From Shewanella schlegeliana (lineage in GTDB: Bacteria > Pseudomonadota > Gammaproteobacteria > Enterobacterales > Shewanellaceae), in the NCBI RefSeq assembly GCF_016765635.1, contig NZ_JAESVD010000008.1:183291-247290 (forward strand): 64,000 bases of DNA. The letters run 5' to 3'. The notes under the pieces are model-generated. The model ran no database searches. It was not told the DNA's origin and was given only the letters and a program-made list of their open reading frames with translations. Shown in pieces: positions 9,528 through 18,186 of the stretch. The first letter of the stretch is position 1, and each line of letters starts with the position of its first letter. The translations under genes and the position numbers were made by a program.

Positions 9528-9783
9528 CACCCAGATGCTGCTCCCCCATCAGATCGATGTGCTGATCACGCCGCTCGTTGCCTTTGACCTGCTGGGCAAC
9601 CGAATGGGCATGGGCCGCGGCTTCTATGATAGGATTCTCGCTAACTGGCAGCACAAGAGGAAGCCTTTACCCATAGGCTATGCTCATGATTGTCAGCAAG
9701 TTGGTAACTTGCCCAGCGAGCACTGAGATGTGCCGTTACCCTTTATTGTCCCCCCTAGCCACAGCTATAGTTTTGAGCAGTAG
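9528..9783 (+). pseudogene. Truncated ygfA 3' fragment
   Basis: Matches the last third of the intact ygfA (from the QMLLPHQIDV region, through GMGRGFYDRILANWQH). It lacks the first two thirds of the gene, has GRG in place of GGG in the active-site loop, and has TGA in place of the Trp codon after SEH (9724-9726); similarity continues to the original stop at 9781-9783. Not functional. Confidence 0.88.
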
Positions 9784-10445
9784 CGGTTATTAGAATTATT
9801 GCTGCTGAAAGGAGATTGTTTAAACCTTTCAGCTATATAACTTGCAAGCTTCCCCTATTAAAACAGGGGCTTGAAAAATCATTGCAGTTTTAACTCGACG
9901 TCCTTAACTCGACGGCCTCACCTCTGACATATCTCATTAGCTATCGCCCTGATTCGGCAAGACTATACTTAACAACATCTTCTCATTTTTTGGACAGGTG
10001 TTATGAGTGCAGAGAATAATAACTGGTCGCTGAATATGCACCAGATTGAAACCTGTAACTGTAACCATGGTTGCGGCTGCCAATTTGCAGGTTTTCCCGA
10101 TTTTGGCTCATGCGAAGCCTTGCTTGGCTTTAAGGTCAATCATGGCCATCTAGATCAGATTAAACTCGACGGTTTAAAAGTTGTACTGGCCTTAAAGTGG
10201 CCCGGCGCTATTCATGAGGGGAACGGCACCTGCATACTGTTTATCGACTCGAATGCCAGCGAGGAGCAGGTCACAGCCTTAGCCACAATATTTTCAGGCG
10301 CAGCAGGCGGCATGCCTTTAGAAGCCCTCGCCACAACATTTACCACTGTCGTTGGCCCTGTTATCGTCGATATCAATATGGACACCTGTGAAGACAGTGC
10401 ATCTTTCGATGTTGAAGGGGTAATGAAAGTCCAGCAAAAACCGCT
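9528..10445. repeat. Right copy of the long direct duplication
   Basis: Partner of 1945-3062. Here the ygfA part is truncated at its 5' side and DUF1326 is intact, the reverse of the left copy. The pair flanks the 3464-9318 cassette. Confidence 0.85.
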
Positions 10446-10626
10446 AATGAACCCAGTTACTGGCGAGGAGCAGCATGTACATATTAGCTTTCCTGACGGC
10501 GGCTTTATCTGGAACGATGGCCGGATCGGCACCACCGAGAGCATGTGGCTTAAACATGAAGCTTTAAGCTTTAACCATGCGGGCAAGTTTGCCGCTAAGG
10601 CCAATGTGCAGTGGCCAAATGGATAA
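10003..10626 (+). CDS. DUF1326 domain protein
   Basis: A 207-residue cytosolic protein of the DUF1326 family. The N-terminal cysteine-rich motif ETCNCNHGCGCQFAGFP (about residues 16-32) suggests metal binding, and the rest follows the family pattern (hydrophobic strands, IFSGAAGGMPLEALATTF). Function is unknown. It precedes a DUF2182 membrane protein by 48 bases, and these two families are commonly adjacent, so they likely form one unit. A decayed copy lies at 2772-3062. Confidence 0.88.
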   Translation: MSAENNNWSLNMHQIETCNCNHGCGCQFAGFPDFGSCEALLGFKVNHGHLDQIKLDGLKVVLALKWPGAIHEGNGTCILFIDSNASEEQVTALATIFSGAAGGMPLEALATTFTTVVGPVIVDINMDTCEDSASFDVEGVMKVQQKPLMNPVTGEEQHVHISFPDGGFIWNDGRIGTTESMWLKHEALSFNHAGKFAAKANVQWPNG

Positions 10627-10674
10627 ATCTAGCCTATCACAGATGCAATAAACTCCAACGAAGGGGCTAAGTAA

Positions 10675-11412
10675 ATGGCTAATGTCTCGCAAATAGCTCA
10701 CAGCCTTCACTCACCGGTAACTTGGGTGAGCATCCTACTGCTTACTGGTCTCAGTTGGTATTACATGCTATTTGATATGACCATGGTCATGTCTGCTCAA
10801 TGGGGGCTTTACGAGCTCACGTTAGTATTTTTGATGTGGACGATAATGATGGTGGGGATGATGATGCCCTCAGCAACCCCTATGATTATGCTGTTTGCTA
10901 AGATAAGTCGTACTCGCCGACAAAGATCGGCTGAATTTGTCTCCTCTAACCTATTTATTCTCGGCTACCTACTGATCTGGAGCCTATACAGTCTTGTGAT
11001 CACCCTAGTGCAGTGGCAGCTACATGAACTGACGCTAATGACACCAATGATGCAAAGCGGCAACGATATTTTTAGCGGTATTTTATTGATAATTATTGGT
11101 ATCTATCAGATCTCGCCGTTGAAGCAACAGTGTTTAAATTACTGCAGAACGCCGCTTAACTTTCTTATGAATCAGTGGCAGGAGGGTAAGCTCGGCGCTA
11201 TCAAGATGGGGCTCAAACATGGCCAATACTGTGTAGGGTGTTGCTGGCTATTAATGGCCCTACTGCTGGTTGTTGGAGTAATGCATATAGGTTGGATCTT
11301 AGCGCTGTCGATTCTCATCTTGCTGGAGAAGGTGGTGAGCTGGCCCGAAGCGATCAATATTGGTATTTGCCTAGCTTGTCTTGGATTTGGGATCTACTTC
11401 TTGGTGGGATAA
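10675..11412 (+). CDS. DUF2182 integral membrane protein
   Basis: A 245-residue protein with about six membrane segments. The family hallmark is a methionine-rich stretch, here MWTIMMVGMMMPSATPMIML (about 55-74), followed by a later LKHGQYCVGCCWLLM segment (about 181-195). The methionines and paired cysteines suggest metal handling, but no substrate is established. It lies downstream of DUF1326 and ends before a strong terminator. Confidence 0.88.
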   Translation: MANVSQIAHSLHSPVTWVSILLLTGLSWYYMLFDMTMVMSAQWGLYELTLVFLMWTIMMVGMMMPSATPMIMLFAKISRTRRQRSAEFVSSNLFILGYLLIWSLYSLVITLVQWQLHELTLMTPMMQSGNDIFSGILLIIIGIYQISPLKQQCLNYCRTPLNFLMNQWQEGKLGAIKMGLKHGQYCVGCCWLLMALLLVVGVMHIGWILALSILILLEKVVSWPEAINIGICLACLGFGIYFLVG

Positions 11413-11431
11413 AAACACTAACTGAGGCTAA

Positions 11432-11461
11432 TAAAAAAGAGCGCAAGGCGCTCTTTTTTAT
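11432..11461 (+). terminator. Rho-independent terminator
   Basis: AAAAAGAGCGC-AAG-GCGCTCTTTTTT hairpin with T-run after the DUF2182 gene; it can also serve the converging ung gene. Confidence 0.85.
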
Positions 11462-11476
11462 TGGATAAGATACGGA

Positions 11477-12145
11477 CTATACCTGCCAGTCGATGGGCTG
11501 TTCATCCCTCGCTTGCAAGATCTCATTGATTTTAGAGAAGTGCTTACAGCCGAAGAAACCTCGATAGGCCGATAATGGCGATGGATGTGGACCAGAAATG
11601 ATCTGGTGCTGCGATGCGTTAATCCCTTTGCCTTTTTTAATGGCATGAGCGCCCCAAAGTACAAAAATGATTGGCTGAGGCTGCTCGTTTAGCAGAGCAA
11701 GAGCGTTAGCGGTAAAGGTTTCCCAGCCTGATTTAGCATGGGAGTGCGCCTTGCCCTGCTCCACGGTAAGTACCGTATTAAGCATCAACACGCCCTGCTC
11801 GGCCCAGCGGCTCAAATTGCCATGGGCGGGGATGGTAAAACCGTCGATATCACTAGCCAACTCTTTATACATATTGACCAGCGACGGCGGCGTCTTGACC
11901 CCATGCTTAACCGAGAAGCATAGGCCATGAGCCTGATCTGGACCATGGTAGGGATCTTGCCCAATGAGTACCACTCGCACCTTATCTAGCGGTGTCGAAT
12001 CAAATGCAGTGAGTACCTCACTCTCTGGCGGGTATATCACCTTTCCCGCAGCGCGTTCGCCTTCAACAAACTGCTGCATTGACTGAAAATAGGCTTGTTG
12101 CTGCTGCTCGTTTATAAATGATTGCCAGCTAGAGTGCGCTGCCAT
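11477..12145 (-). CDS. ung: Uracil-DNA glycosylase (family 1)
   Basis: A 222-residue cytosolic base-excision-repair enzyme that removes uracil from DNA. The catalytic water-activating motif [18 protein letters not shown] (about residues 62-79) and the later [19 protein letters not shown] (His in the HPSPLS motif) are both complete. Length is typical. It is a single gene converging on DUF2182, with a shared terminator region. Confidence 0.97.
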   Translation of the reverse strand: MAAHSSWQSFINEQQQQAYFQSMQQFVEGERAAGKVIYPPESEVLTAFDSTPLDKVRVVLIGQDPYHGPDQAHGLCFSVKHGVKTPPSLVNMYKELASDIDGFTIPAHGNLSRWAEQGVLMLNTVLTVEQGKAHSHAKSGWETFTANALALLNEQPQPIIFVLWGAHAIKKGKGINASQHQIISGPHPSPLSAYRGFFGCKHFSKINEILQARDEQPIDWQV

Positions 12146-12397
12146 GATCCAACCTCAAGATAAAAATTTGCCTAAGCTTAAAAGGTCGCAGCATCGCTTG
12201 CAATCGTTAGCTCTAAGATAACCAATAAAACAAACTTTACAGTGATTGAGCGACTTATTCGCTATTGCGAAGAAGGAAACGCTAACAATTTTGCCATTTT
12301 AAACACGATCTTCTACGACAAAAACCAACCTTTTGTCATTGGTATTAAAAATTGTCAGTGTTAATATAGCGCCTCTTTCTTCTTTGGACGGCAATCG

Positions 12398-12949
12398 ATG
12401 TACTCTCCAGCGCAATCATCTATGCGGCATTCAGGCTTCACCCTTATCGAACTGGTCGTTGTCATTATCACTTTAGGTATTCTTGCCGTTGTTGCTGCGC
12501 CTAAATTTCTGAGCCTATCTGAAGACGCGCAAGTATCTCACGTCAAAGCCACTGGCGGCGCCTTTAAGTCTGGCATCGATTTGGCCAGAGCCGTGTGGGC
12601 GGTAAAGGTCGGTGATGGCCCAGCTGAAAACCTGCCAGTTTTTGGCGAGTCAGACGATAACCATGTCGACTTTAACGCTAATGGCTGGCCAGCACAGCAC
12701 TATTACACCAATGATGAAGCCTCACCACAGCTCGATAACGTCGAAGACTGTATCTCTGTATGGCAAGTGCTATTTCAAAACAATGAGCCTACGGTGTCTG
12801 AATCTGGCAGCGTGGATGAAACCGACTATAAAGCAAATTATATCGCACTCGGTGTTTGCAGATATGACTACACAGATAACACCAATCTATCGATTACTTA
12901 TAATTCCAATAATGGCAGTGTAGTAGTGGACTCAGATCCAAGCAGCTAA
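12398..12949 (+). CDS. MSHA-like prepilin / pseudopilin 1
   Basis: A 183-residue type IV prepilin-like protein. The leader ends in HSG and is followed by the conserved FTLIELVVVIITLGILAV helix (from about residue 14), with the Glu at +5 after the predicted prepilin-peptidase site. Two cysteines in the C-terminal half could form the usual disulfide loop. An alternative start is ATG at 12422, giving a five-residue leader; neither start has a strong ribosome-binding site. Paired with a close paralog 58 bases downstream; no pilus assembly genes are in the window. Confidence 0.85.
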   Translation: MYSPAQSSMRHSGFTLIELVVVIITLGILAVVAAPKFLSLSEDAQVSHVKATGGAFKSGIDLARAVWAVKVGDGPAENLPVFGESDDNHVDFNANGWPAQHYYTNDEASPQLDNVEDCISVWQVLFQNNEPTVSESGSVDETDYKANYIALGVCRYDYTDNTNLSITYNSNNGSVVVDSDPSS

Positions 12950-13007
12950 TATAAACAGTGTCAGCTTTGGATAAAGCACTGACTCAAGTGAAATAACGGA
13001 ACTATTC

Positions 13008-13541
13008 ATGACAAGAAGCACGACAGCGAGCGGTTTTACACTCATCGAGATGGTTGTTGTGATCATCGTTTTAGCCATCTTAGCCGTTATTGCCGTCCCT
13101 AAGTTTATTAACCTAAAACAAGATGCCGAAATTGCCAGCATAGAAGCCACAGGCGGCGCCTTTAAAGGTGGTATCACCTTAGCTAACGTCAAATGGGCGT
13201 CTAAAGGTGGTAACGGCCCTGTCGATAACCTACAGGTATTCGGCGATGGCAGCAGCGGCCAACTGGATATCAACCAGTGGGGCTTCCCCGCTCAAAACTA
13301 TCCGCCATTTGAATCTAGTCCACGCCTCAACAATGTTGCTGACTGCATGTCTGTTTGGCGTACAGTTTTACAAGATGCGCCTGTGGTATCGAATAACGCC
13401 AATACAGCAGGTGCAGAGTACCTCGCGACCTACATTAGCTCTGATCAATGCCGCTATTTCTACCTGCCAGAGCAGACCATGTCTATCTATTATGACTCCC
13501 GTAACGGCAACGTGATTACCGATTCAGATCCCAATAGTTAA
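13008..13541 (+). CDS. MSHA-like prepilin / pseudopilin 2
   Basis: A 177-residue paralog of the previous gene. Leader MTRSTTASG precedes FTLIEMVVVIIVLAILAV; the shared segment ATGGAFKGGITLANVKWA and the two C-terminal cysteine positions (ADCMSVW and SSDQCRYF) match the neighbour. Likely a minor pilin secreted through a type IV pilus or type II machinery encoded elsewhere. GGA before the ATG supports the start. Confidence 0.86.
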   Translation: MTRSTTASGFTLIEMVVVIIVLAILAVIAVPKFINLKQDAEIASIEATGGAFKGGITLANVKWASKGGNGPVDNLQVFGDGSSGQLDINQWGFPAQNYPPFESSPRLNNVADCMSVWRTVLQDAPVVSNNANTAGAEYLATYISSDQCRYFYLPEQTMSIYYDSRNGNVITDSDPNS

Positions 13542-13615
13542 TAACAATGGTTCATTAATGGCTCATTTAAGATAGAATCGAGTCACTACCATACGTAAAC
13601 AAGAGCAGAAGCAAG

Positions 13616-13942
13616 ATGTCAGAAGCTAAAAAAGAAACCACCATTTTTGAACTAGCCGATCAATTCATTGCGTTGGCGAACGAACTCGCTGCTAAAGAGC
13701 AAGATGTCGGTAAAGTCGGCACAGCGATGCGTTTTGCAGCCTCTCGCTTCAATGCATTCGAAGCTGCGCTAAAGTCATCCGATCTTGCTGCTGAGAAAGA
13801 CAATGCACTTGAATGGTTTACTGATGAATATAAAGCCATGTTAAATGATAACTTGGATGACCATATCAGAAACCCTGTTCAGTCTCGTGAGCCAGAGCCA
13901 GAAGCGGCTAAAGATGATGCCGTACAGGTATTTAACTCTTAA
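13616..13942 (+). CDS. DUF3144 family protein
   Basis: A 108-residue acidic cytosolic protein matching the DUF3144 pattern: FELADQFIALANELA near the start and AMRFAASRFNAFEA around residues 40-55. Function unknown. It is followed by a strong terminator, and its own promoter is probably in the 75 bases after the prepilin gene. Confidence 0.8.
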   Translation: MSEAKKETTIFELADQFIALANELAAKEQDVGKVGTAMRFAASRFNAFEAALKSSDLAAEKDNALEWFTDEYKAMLNDNLDDHIRNPVQSREPEPEAAKDDAVQVFNS

Positions 13943-13973
13943 TTCAGTTGGTATTAACGGCTGAACACTCAAT

Positions 13974-14004
13974 AAAAACGCCATCATGTTGATGGCGTTT
14001 TTTT
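13974..14004 (+). terminator. Rho-independent terminator
   Basis: CGCCATCA-TGT-TGATGGCG hairpin with a run of seven T after the DUF3144 gene. Confidence 0.88.
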
Positions 14005-14023
14005 ATGTCTATAACAGCATCGC

Positions 14024-14638
14024 TTACAGCGTCACAACGACTCGTATCGCTAATAGAATTAACACCACCCCCGATAATTTATCGATTAAAGCTGCCTTCT
14101 CTCGCAGCTTTGGCAACACGGCGGAATGAGACAAAATCAGCGCGATTAAGGTATACCACAAGCCATCTACCACTAGCGGGGTTAAGACAATTAACGCTTT
14201 GCCGGTTAAGCTATCGGCCACCATCACAAACTGGCTGAATAACGCTAAGAAAAACAACATGATCTTAGGGTTAAACAGTGATATCGCTAAGCCATCTCGA
14301 GCTGCAGTAAAGGAATCGGTTGACTCTCCAGCAGCGAGTTTATCTGACATACCGCCTTTTGAACGCAGTGCTTGCATGCCCATATAGGCAAGATAAAGCG
14401 CACCGATGACTGCAATACCGTTAAACACCATAGGCGCTTGTTTTAACAAAACCGCCAAGCCTAATAAGGTCACTAAGGCATAAACTCCAATGCCGATAGA
14501 GTGCGCCCAAGCGCAGATGATACCTTTACCTCGACCGCCACCTAAAGTGTGCCTTACCACCATAGCTAAACTCGGGCCTGGTGACATCGCTCCTAAACAG
14601 CAGATAGCTAGCAAACCTAGCCAAGCGCTAATACTCAT
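14024..14638 (-). CDS. LysE/RhtB-family amino-acid exporter
   Basis: A 204-residue inner-membrane protein with about six hydrophobic segments. The N-terminal GAMSPGPSLAMVVRHTLGGG motif (about 16-35) is the LysE-family signature. It probably exports an amino acid or derivative, but the substrate cannot be read from sequence. Single gene converging on DUF3144. Confidence 0.87.
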   Translation of the reverse strand: MSISAWLGLLAICCLGAMSPGPSLAMVVRHTLGGGRGKGIICAWAHSIGIGVYALVTLLGLAVLLKQAPMVFNGIAVIGALYLAYMGMQALRSKGGMSDKLAAGESTDSFTAARDGLAISLFNPKIMLFFLALFSQFVMVADSLTGKALIVLTPLVVDGLWYTLIALILSHSAVLPKLREKAALIDKLSGVVLILLAIRVVVTL

Positions 14639-14886
14639 CTCTTTCCTTTCTTATCGTGTGACTGCGTTAATCGCCACAATATACATGATTGAACCAAGGA
14701 GCTCATACTATCAATTGCGATAAGCTGAAATGACAAAGGGATAAAGATCTGGTTAAACTCAGCTTGCAGCGTTCAATATCGCGAATTTGTCGCGAACGGC
14801 TACAAAATAGTGTAATTAAAACAGTTGAACACAAGCTAAACTCCTAAGCTTTGGAGTCATCATCTATCTAATATCATGGAGTATTA

Positions 14887-15429
14887 ATGAGCACCATTTC
14901 AGTATCGATTCTGGTTTTCTTTGCACTGATTTGTACCCTTATTGCCGCATTAGTCGGGCTTAAAGTGAAGGGGAAATATATTCCTAACGGCGTGATTCTA
15001 GTTTTAGGCTTTATGGCGATGAGCGTAGGCGCCGTGTTTGGCTTCCTCAACTATGGTGAAGATTATGACGCCTATAAACGGCTTCATTGGCAAACGCTCA
15101 CTCCAAGTCAAATCCAGCCACTTGTGGACCAGGGTTATACGGTATTTGTTGATATTACCGCAGACTGGTGCAATATCTGCCTCGCCAATAAAGCCTCAGT
15201 GACTCACAGAGAGAAAATCGTCAACGCCTTAACCCAGAGCAATATCATATTGATGCAGGGTGACTGGAGCCAGCCCAATGTCGTGGTAGAAAGTTATATG
15301 CAAACTCAGGGCAGAGGTGGGACGCCCTATAATAAAATCTACGGCCCGGGGGCACCAAATGGCATAGTGTTACCTAGCCAGTTGACCGTAAAAGCTGTGA
15401 TGTTAGCCTTAGAAAAGGCCAAAGGCTAA
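14887..15429 (+). CDS. Membrane-anchored thioredoxin-fold protein
   Basis: A 180-residue protein with two N-terminal hydrophobic segments (about 5-25 and 35-55) and a thioredoxin-like domain carrying the CxxC motif WCNIC in DITADWCNICLANK (about 91-104). This resembles the C-terminal domain of DsbD/ScsB, so the domain probably faces the periplasm and passes electrons to an oxidised partner. The electron-carrying DsbD-type core is absent, so this is a partial relative rather than DsbD. Single gene. Confidence 0.75.
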   Translation: MSTISVSILVFFALICTLIAALVGLKVKGKYIPNGVILVLGFMAMSVGAVFGFLNYGEDYDAYKRLHWQTLTPSQIQPLVDQGYTVFVDITADWCNICLANKASVTHREKIVNALTQSNIILMQGDWSQPNVVVESYMQTQGRGGTPYNKIYGPGAPNGIVLPSQLTVKAVMLALEKAKG

Positions 15430-15790
15430 AGAAGATACTAGGTTCTAAGTTCTAGGACGCTACGCTTCGAGAACGGACTTCGTCCTGCTAGGAAAAGTAA
15501 AAGCTTGACGGGCTAAAGCCCGACCTACAAAATCAAAACTACTTTTCCTGCTTTTCCATCTTTGCTTTCATCATCTTTAAACCGTCTTTGCTTTTCCGGC
15601 TATTCCGTCTTTGCTTTTATCGCCTTTGCTCTTCCTAGGATCTTTCTTTATCTACCGTAAGCGCAGCGCTCTGTAGTGACGCAGTCACGTTCGCTAGGCC
15701 ACAGGCCGTTCGACTCTTTTAAAACCGTCTTCGCTTTAACAGCCCTAGCTCTTCCTAGAACCTAGTACCTTCTATAAAAGCTAGCACCTT
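15430..15790. repeat. Intergenic composite repeat island 3
   Basis: Includes a REP-like unit at 15507-15529 (core GGGCTAAAGCCCGACCTACA), the 57-bp unit at 15655-15711 and several CTAGGTTCTAG / CCTAGAACCTAG words. No gene is seen in 15430-15906. Confidence 0.75.
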
Positions 15791-15906
15791 ATTTGAACTT
15801 ACCCCATTGACCTAGGGGTATAGATCACACTAATCTAAACAGCCGTTTGATTATTAAGTAAGCATGACAATCCAAATAATAACTAAATCAGCTAAAAGGT
15901 ATTTCA

Positions 15907-17505
15907 ATGGCATACGACTCAGACACTAGGCTCGACCTATCCCGTTACGCTTCTCTTATCGATCTGATCGAACTTGCCAGCGCCCGCTATGGCGATAAAG
16001 CGGCATATTCGTGCCTAGGTAAAGAAACCAGCTTCAACGAAATCAATCGCTATTCGCGTCAGTTTGCAGCTTACCTACAACAAGAAACAAATCTGGTGCA
16101 AGGCGATAGAATTGCCATTCAGCTACCCAATATTACTCAATTTGTTATTGCTGCTTACGGTGCAATAAAAGCGGGTATGGTGTTGGTCAACACCAATCCA
16201 CTCTATACCCAACGTGAGCTTATTCATCAATTTAACGACTCTGGTGCAAAAGCCTTGGTGGTGCTATCTGATCTGCTACCAACATTAACTGAGGTGGTAG
16301 CGAGTACGGGAATTGAAACCGTGATATCCACCCATGCGATGGACTTAATTGCCCCGCAGCCACAAGCTGAAGTGCCGTTCGCAACCGTACCTTTTTGTGA
16401 CGTACTGGCAAAGGGTGAACAGCTTACCTACGCGCCAGTAATCAGTGTGCTTGGACAAATTGCAGCATTACAGTACACAGGCGGCACAACGGGTCTTTCA
16501 AAAGGCGCCATGCTCACCCACGGTAATTTAATCGCCAATGCTATGCAGATTAAGTCCCGTTTAGGTAGCCGCATTATCGAGGGGGAAGAGATTTTCGTTG
16601 CGCCCTTACCCGTCTACCATATCTATGCCTTTATGGTGAACTTGGTACTTTACTATGAGCGTGGCGGCTGTTCGGTTTTAATCCCGAATCCCAGAGATAT
16701 TTCAGGACTTATTTCGACCCTATCACAGTATCCATTTACTGGCTTTGCGGGGCTCAATACCTTATTTGTGGGCCTATGCCATCAGCCAGAATTCAAAGCG
16801 CTGGATTTTAGCCACCTAAAAGTGACTATTTCTGGCGGCACTGCACTGACGCAAGCCGCAGCATCGATATGGCAACAAACCACAGGTTGTACTATCTCTG
16901 AAGGCTATGGTTTATCAGAAACCTCACCTGTGGTATCGCTTAACTCTCCGGGACTTGAACAACTTGGCACCATAGGCAAGCCAGTTATCGCGACCCAAGT
17001 AAAAATCTTAGATATGGACGATAATGAAGTGCCTATCGGTGAAACCGGTGAGCTAGCGGTATTTGGTCCACAGGTGATGCTAGGGTATTGGAACAATCAA
17101 GCTGAAACCGACAAGGTGATGACCCGCGAGGGCTACTTTAAAACCGGCGATATTGCGGTGGCGACGGCAGATGGTTTCCATAAGATTGTCGATCGTAAGA
17201 AAGATATGATTATCGTCTCAGGCTTTAATGTCTACCCTAATGAAGTGGAAGATATTCTGTCTAATCATGAAGCGATATTGGAGTGTGCCGTGATTGGCAT
17301 CAGTGATGACCACAGTGGTGAAGCGGTGAAAGCTGTAATCGTACTCAATGATCCCCATGCCGACAAAGAACAAGCTAACACTCAGATAAAAGACTACTGC
17401 CGTAAACAACTGACCGCTTATAAAGTACCGAAGTTTATCGAGTTTGTTGACGCCTTGCCTAAGTCTACCGTAGGCAAGATTTTAAGGCGCGAGCTACGTA
17501 AGTAA
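15907..17505 (+). CDS. Acyl-CoA synthetase (FadD-type AMP-forming ligase)
   Basis: A 532-residue adenylate-forming enzyme that activates a carboxylic acid, probably a medium or long fatty acid, as acyl-AMP and then acyl-CoA. The P-loop-like motif YTGGTTGLSKGAMLTH (about 190-205), GYGLSETSP (about 332-340) and the C-terminal hinge/lysine region (DRKKDMIIVSGFNVYPNEVE, then KSTVGKILRRELRK) are complete. It is slightly shorter than E. coli FadD, and chain length cannot be told from sequence. Single gene followed by a strong bidirectional terminator. Confidence 0.88.
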   Translation: MAYDSDTRLDLSRYASLIDLIELASARYGDKAAYSCLGKETSFNEINRYSRQFAAYLQQETNLVQGDRIAIQLPNITQFVIAAYGAIKAGMVLVNTNPLYTQRELIHQFNDSGAKALVVLSDLLPTLTEVVASTGIETVISTHAMDLIAPQPQAEVPFATVPFCDVLAKGEQLTYAPVISVLGQIAALQYTGGTTGLSKGAMLTHGNLIANAMQIKSRLGSRIIEGEEIFVAPLPVYHIYAFMVNLVLYYERGGCSVLIPNPRDISGLISTLSQYPFTGFAGLNTLFVGLCHQPEFKALDFSHLKVTISGGTALTQAAASIWQQTTGCTISEGYGLSETSPVVSLNSPGLEQLGTIGKPVIATQVKILDMDDNEVPIGETGELAVFGPQVMLGYWNNQAETDKVMTREGYFKTGDIAVATADGFHKIVDRKKDMIIVSGFNVYPNEVEDILSNHEAILECAVIGISDDHSGEAVKAVIVLNDPHADKEQANTQIKDYCRKQLTAYKVPKFIEFVDALPKSTVGKILRRELRK

Positions 17506-17537
17506 CTCAATAAATAACAGTTACACCAGTAACTCGA

Positions 17538-17570
17538 AACAAATAAGGAGCCTTAGGCTCCTTATTTGTT
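17538..17570. terminator. Bidirectional terminator (33-nt perfect palindrome)
   Basis: Arms AACAAATAAGGAGCCT / AGGCTCCTTATTTGTT around one central base, between the converging acyl-CoA ligase and lipocalin genes. Confidence 0.88.
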
Positions 17571-17574
17571 TATG

Positions 17575-18087
17575 TTAGCTTTGCTTTACCCAAATAATTT
17601 GTTCAGTGGCAAAACCTAGGCTTTTAGCTTGCTCAATAAATTGCAGCTTAAGCGCATCGTCAGCCTCTGGACTGCGCGATAAGAACCACAAGTAGTCACG
17701 GTTATAGCTGGTGATAAAGGCGTATTGATAACCCTCTTTATCAAGCTCATACACCACATAGGCGCCATAAAATGGTCCGAAGAAAGACACTTTCAAGTGG
17801 CCGATATCTGGGCTGTCAACAAAGTAAGCTTTCCCCTCAGCTTCATCCCAAGCTTGCTCTGCAGTCGAAAAGCCGCGATTAATCACCTTCACGCCGCCAT
17901 CATTGCGCATCGAGTATGTCGCAGTCACCTGATTAAGGCCACGCTCAAAGCTGTGGTCGAGACGAGCAATCTCATACCAAGTCCCTAAATATCGCGGTAA
18001 CTCAAACTGCCTTACAGGCTCGATACCACTGGGCAAGCTAGTACAAGCAGATAACAACAATAAACAAGCAATGGTTATTAAGCGCAT
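17575..18087 (-). CDS. blc: Outer-membrane lipocalin
   Basis: A lipoprotein of 170 residues from the ATG at 18087: MRLITIACLLLLSACTSLPS has a clear lipobox (LSAC). The lipocalin signature ELPRYLGTWYEIARLDHSFERG (GxW motif) follows, then the conserved TATYS and YLWFLSRSP strands. Blc proteins bind lysophospholipids or fatty acids at the outer membrane. A start ten codons upstream (18117) is possible but would spoil the signal peptide and has no ribosome-binding site. Confidence 0.9.
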   Translation of the reverse strand: MRLITIACLLLLSACTSLPSGIEPVRQFELPRYLGTWYEIARLDHSFERGLNQVTATYSMRNDGGVKVINRGFSTAEQAWDEAEGKAYFVDSPDIGHLKVSFFGPFYGAYVVYELDKEGYQYAFITSYNRDYLWFLSRSPEADDALKLQFIEQAKSLGFATEQIIWVKQS

Positions 18088-18186
18088 AGGATTATCTCTT
18101 ATTGTGATGAAATGCATAGGCTGAGATTGAGTAACCTCATAAACCTATGCTGTTAACTAACTATACGCTTAAAACGCTGTTTTAGT

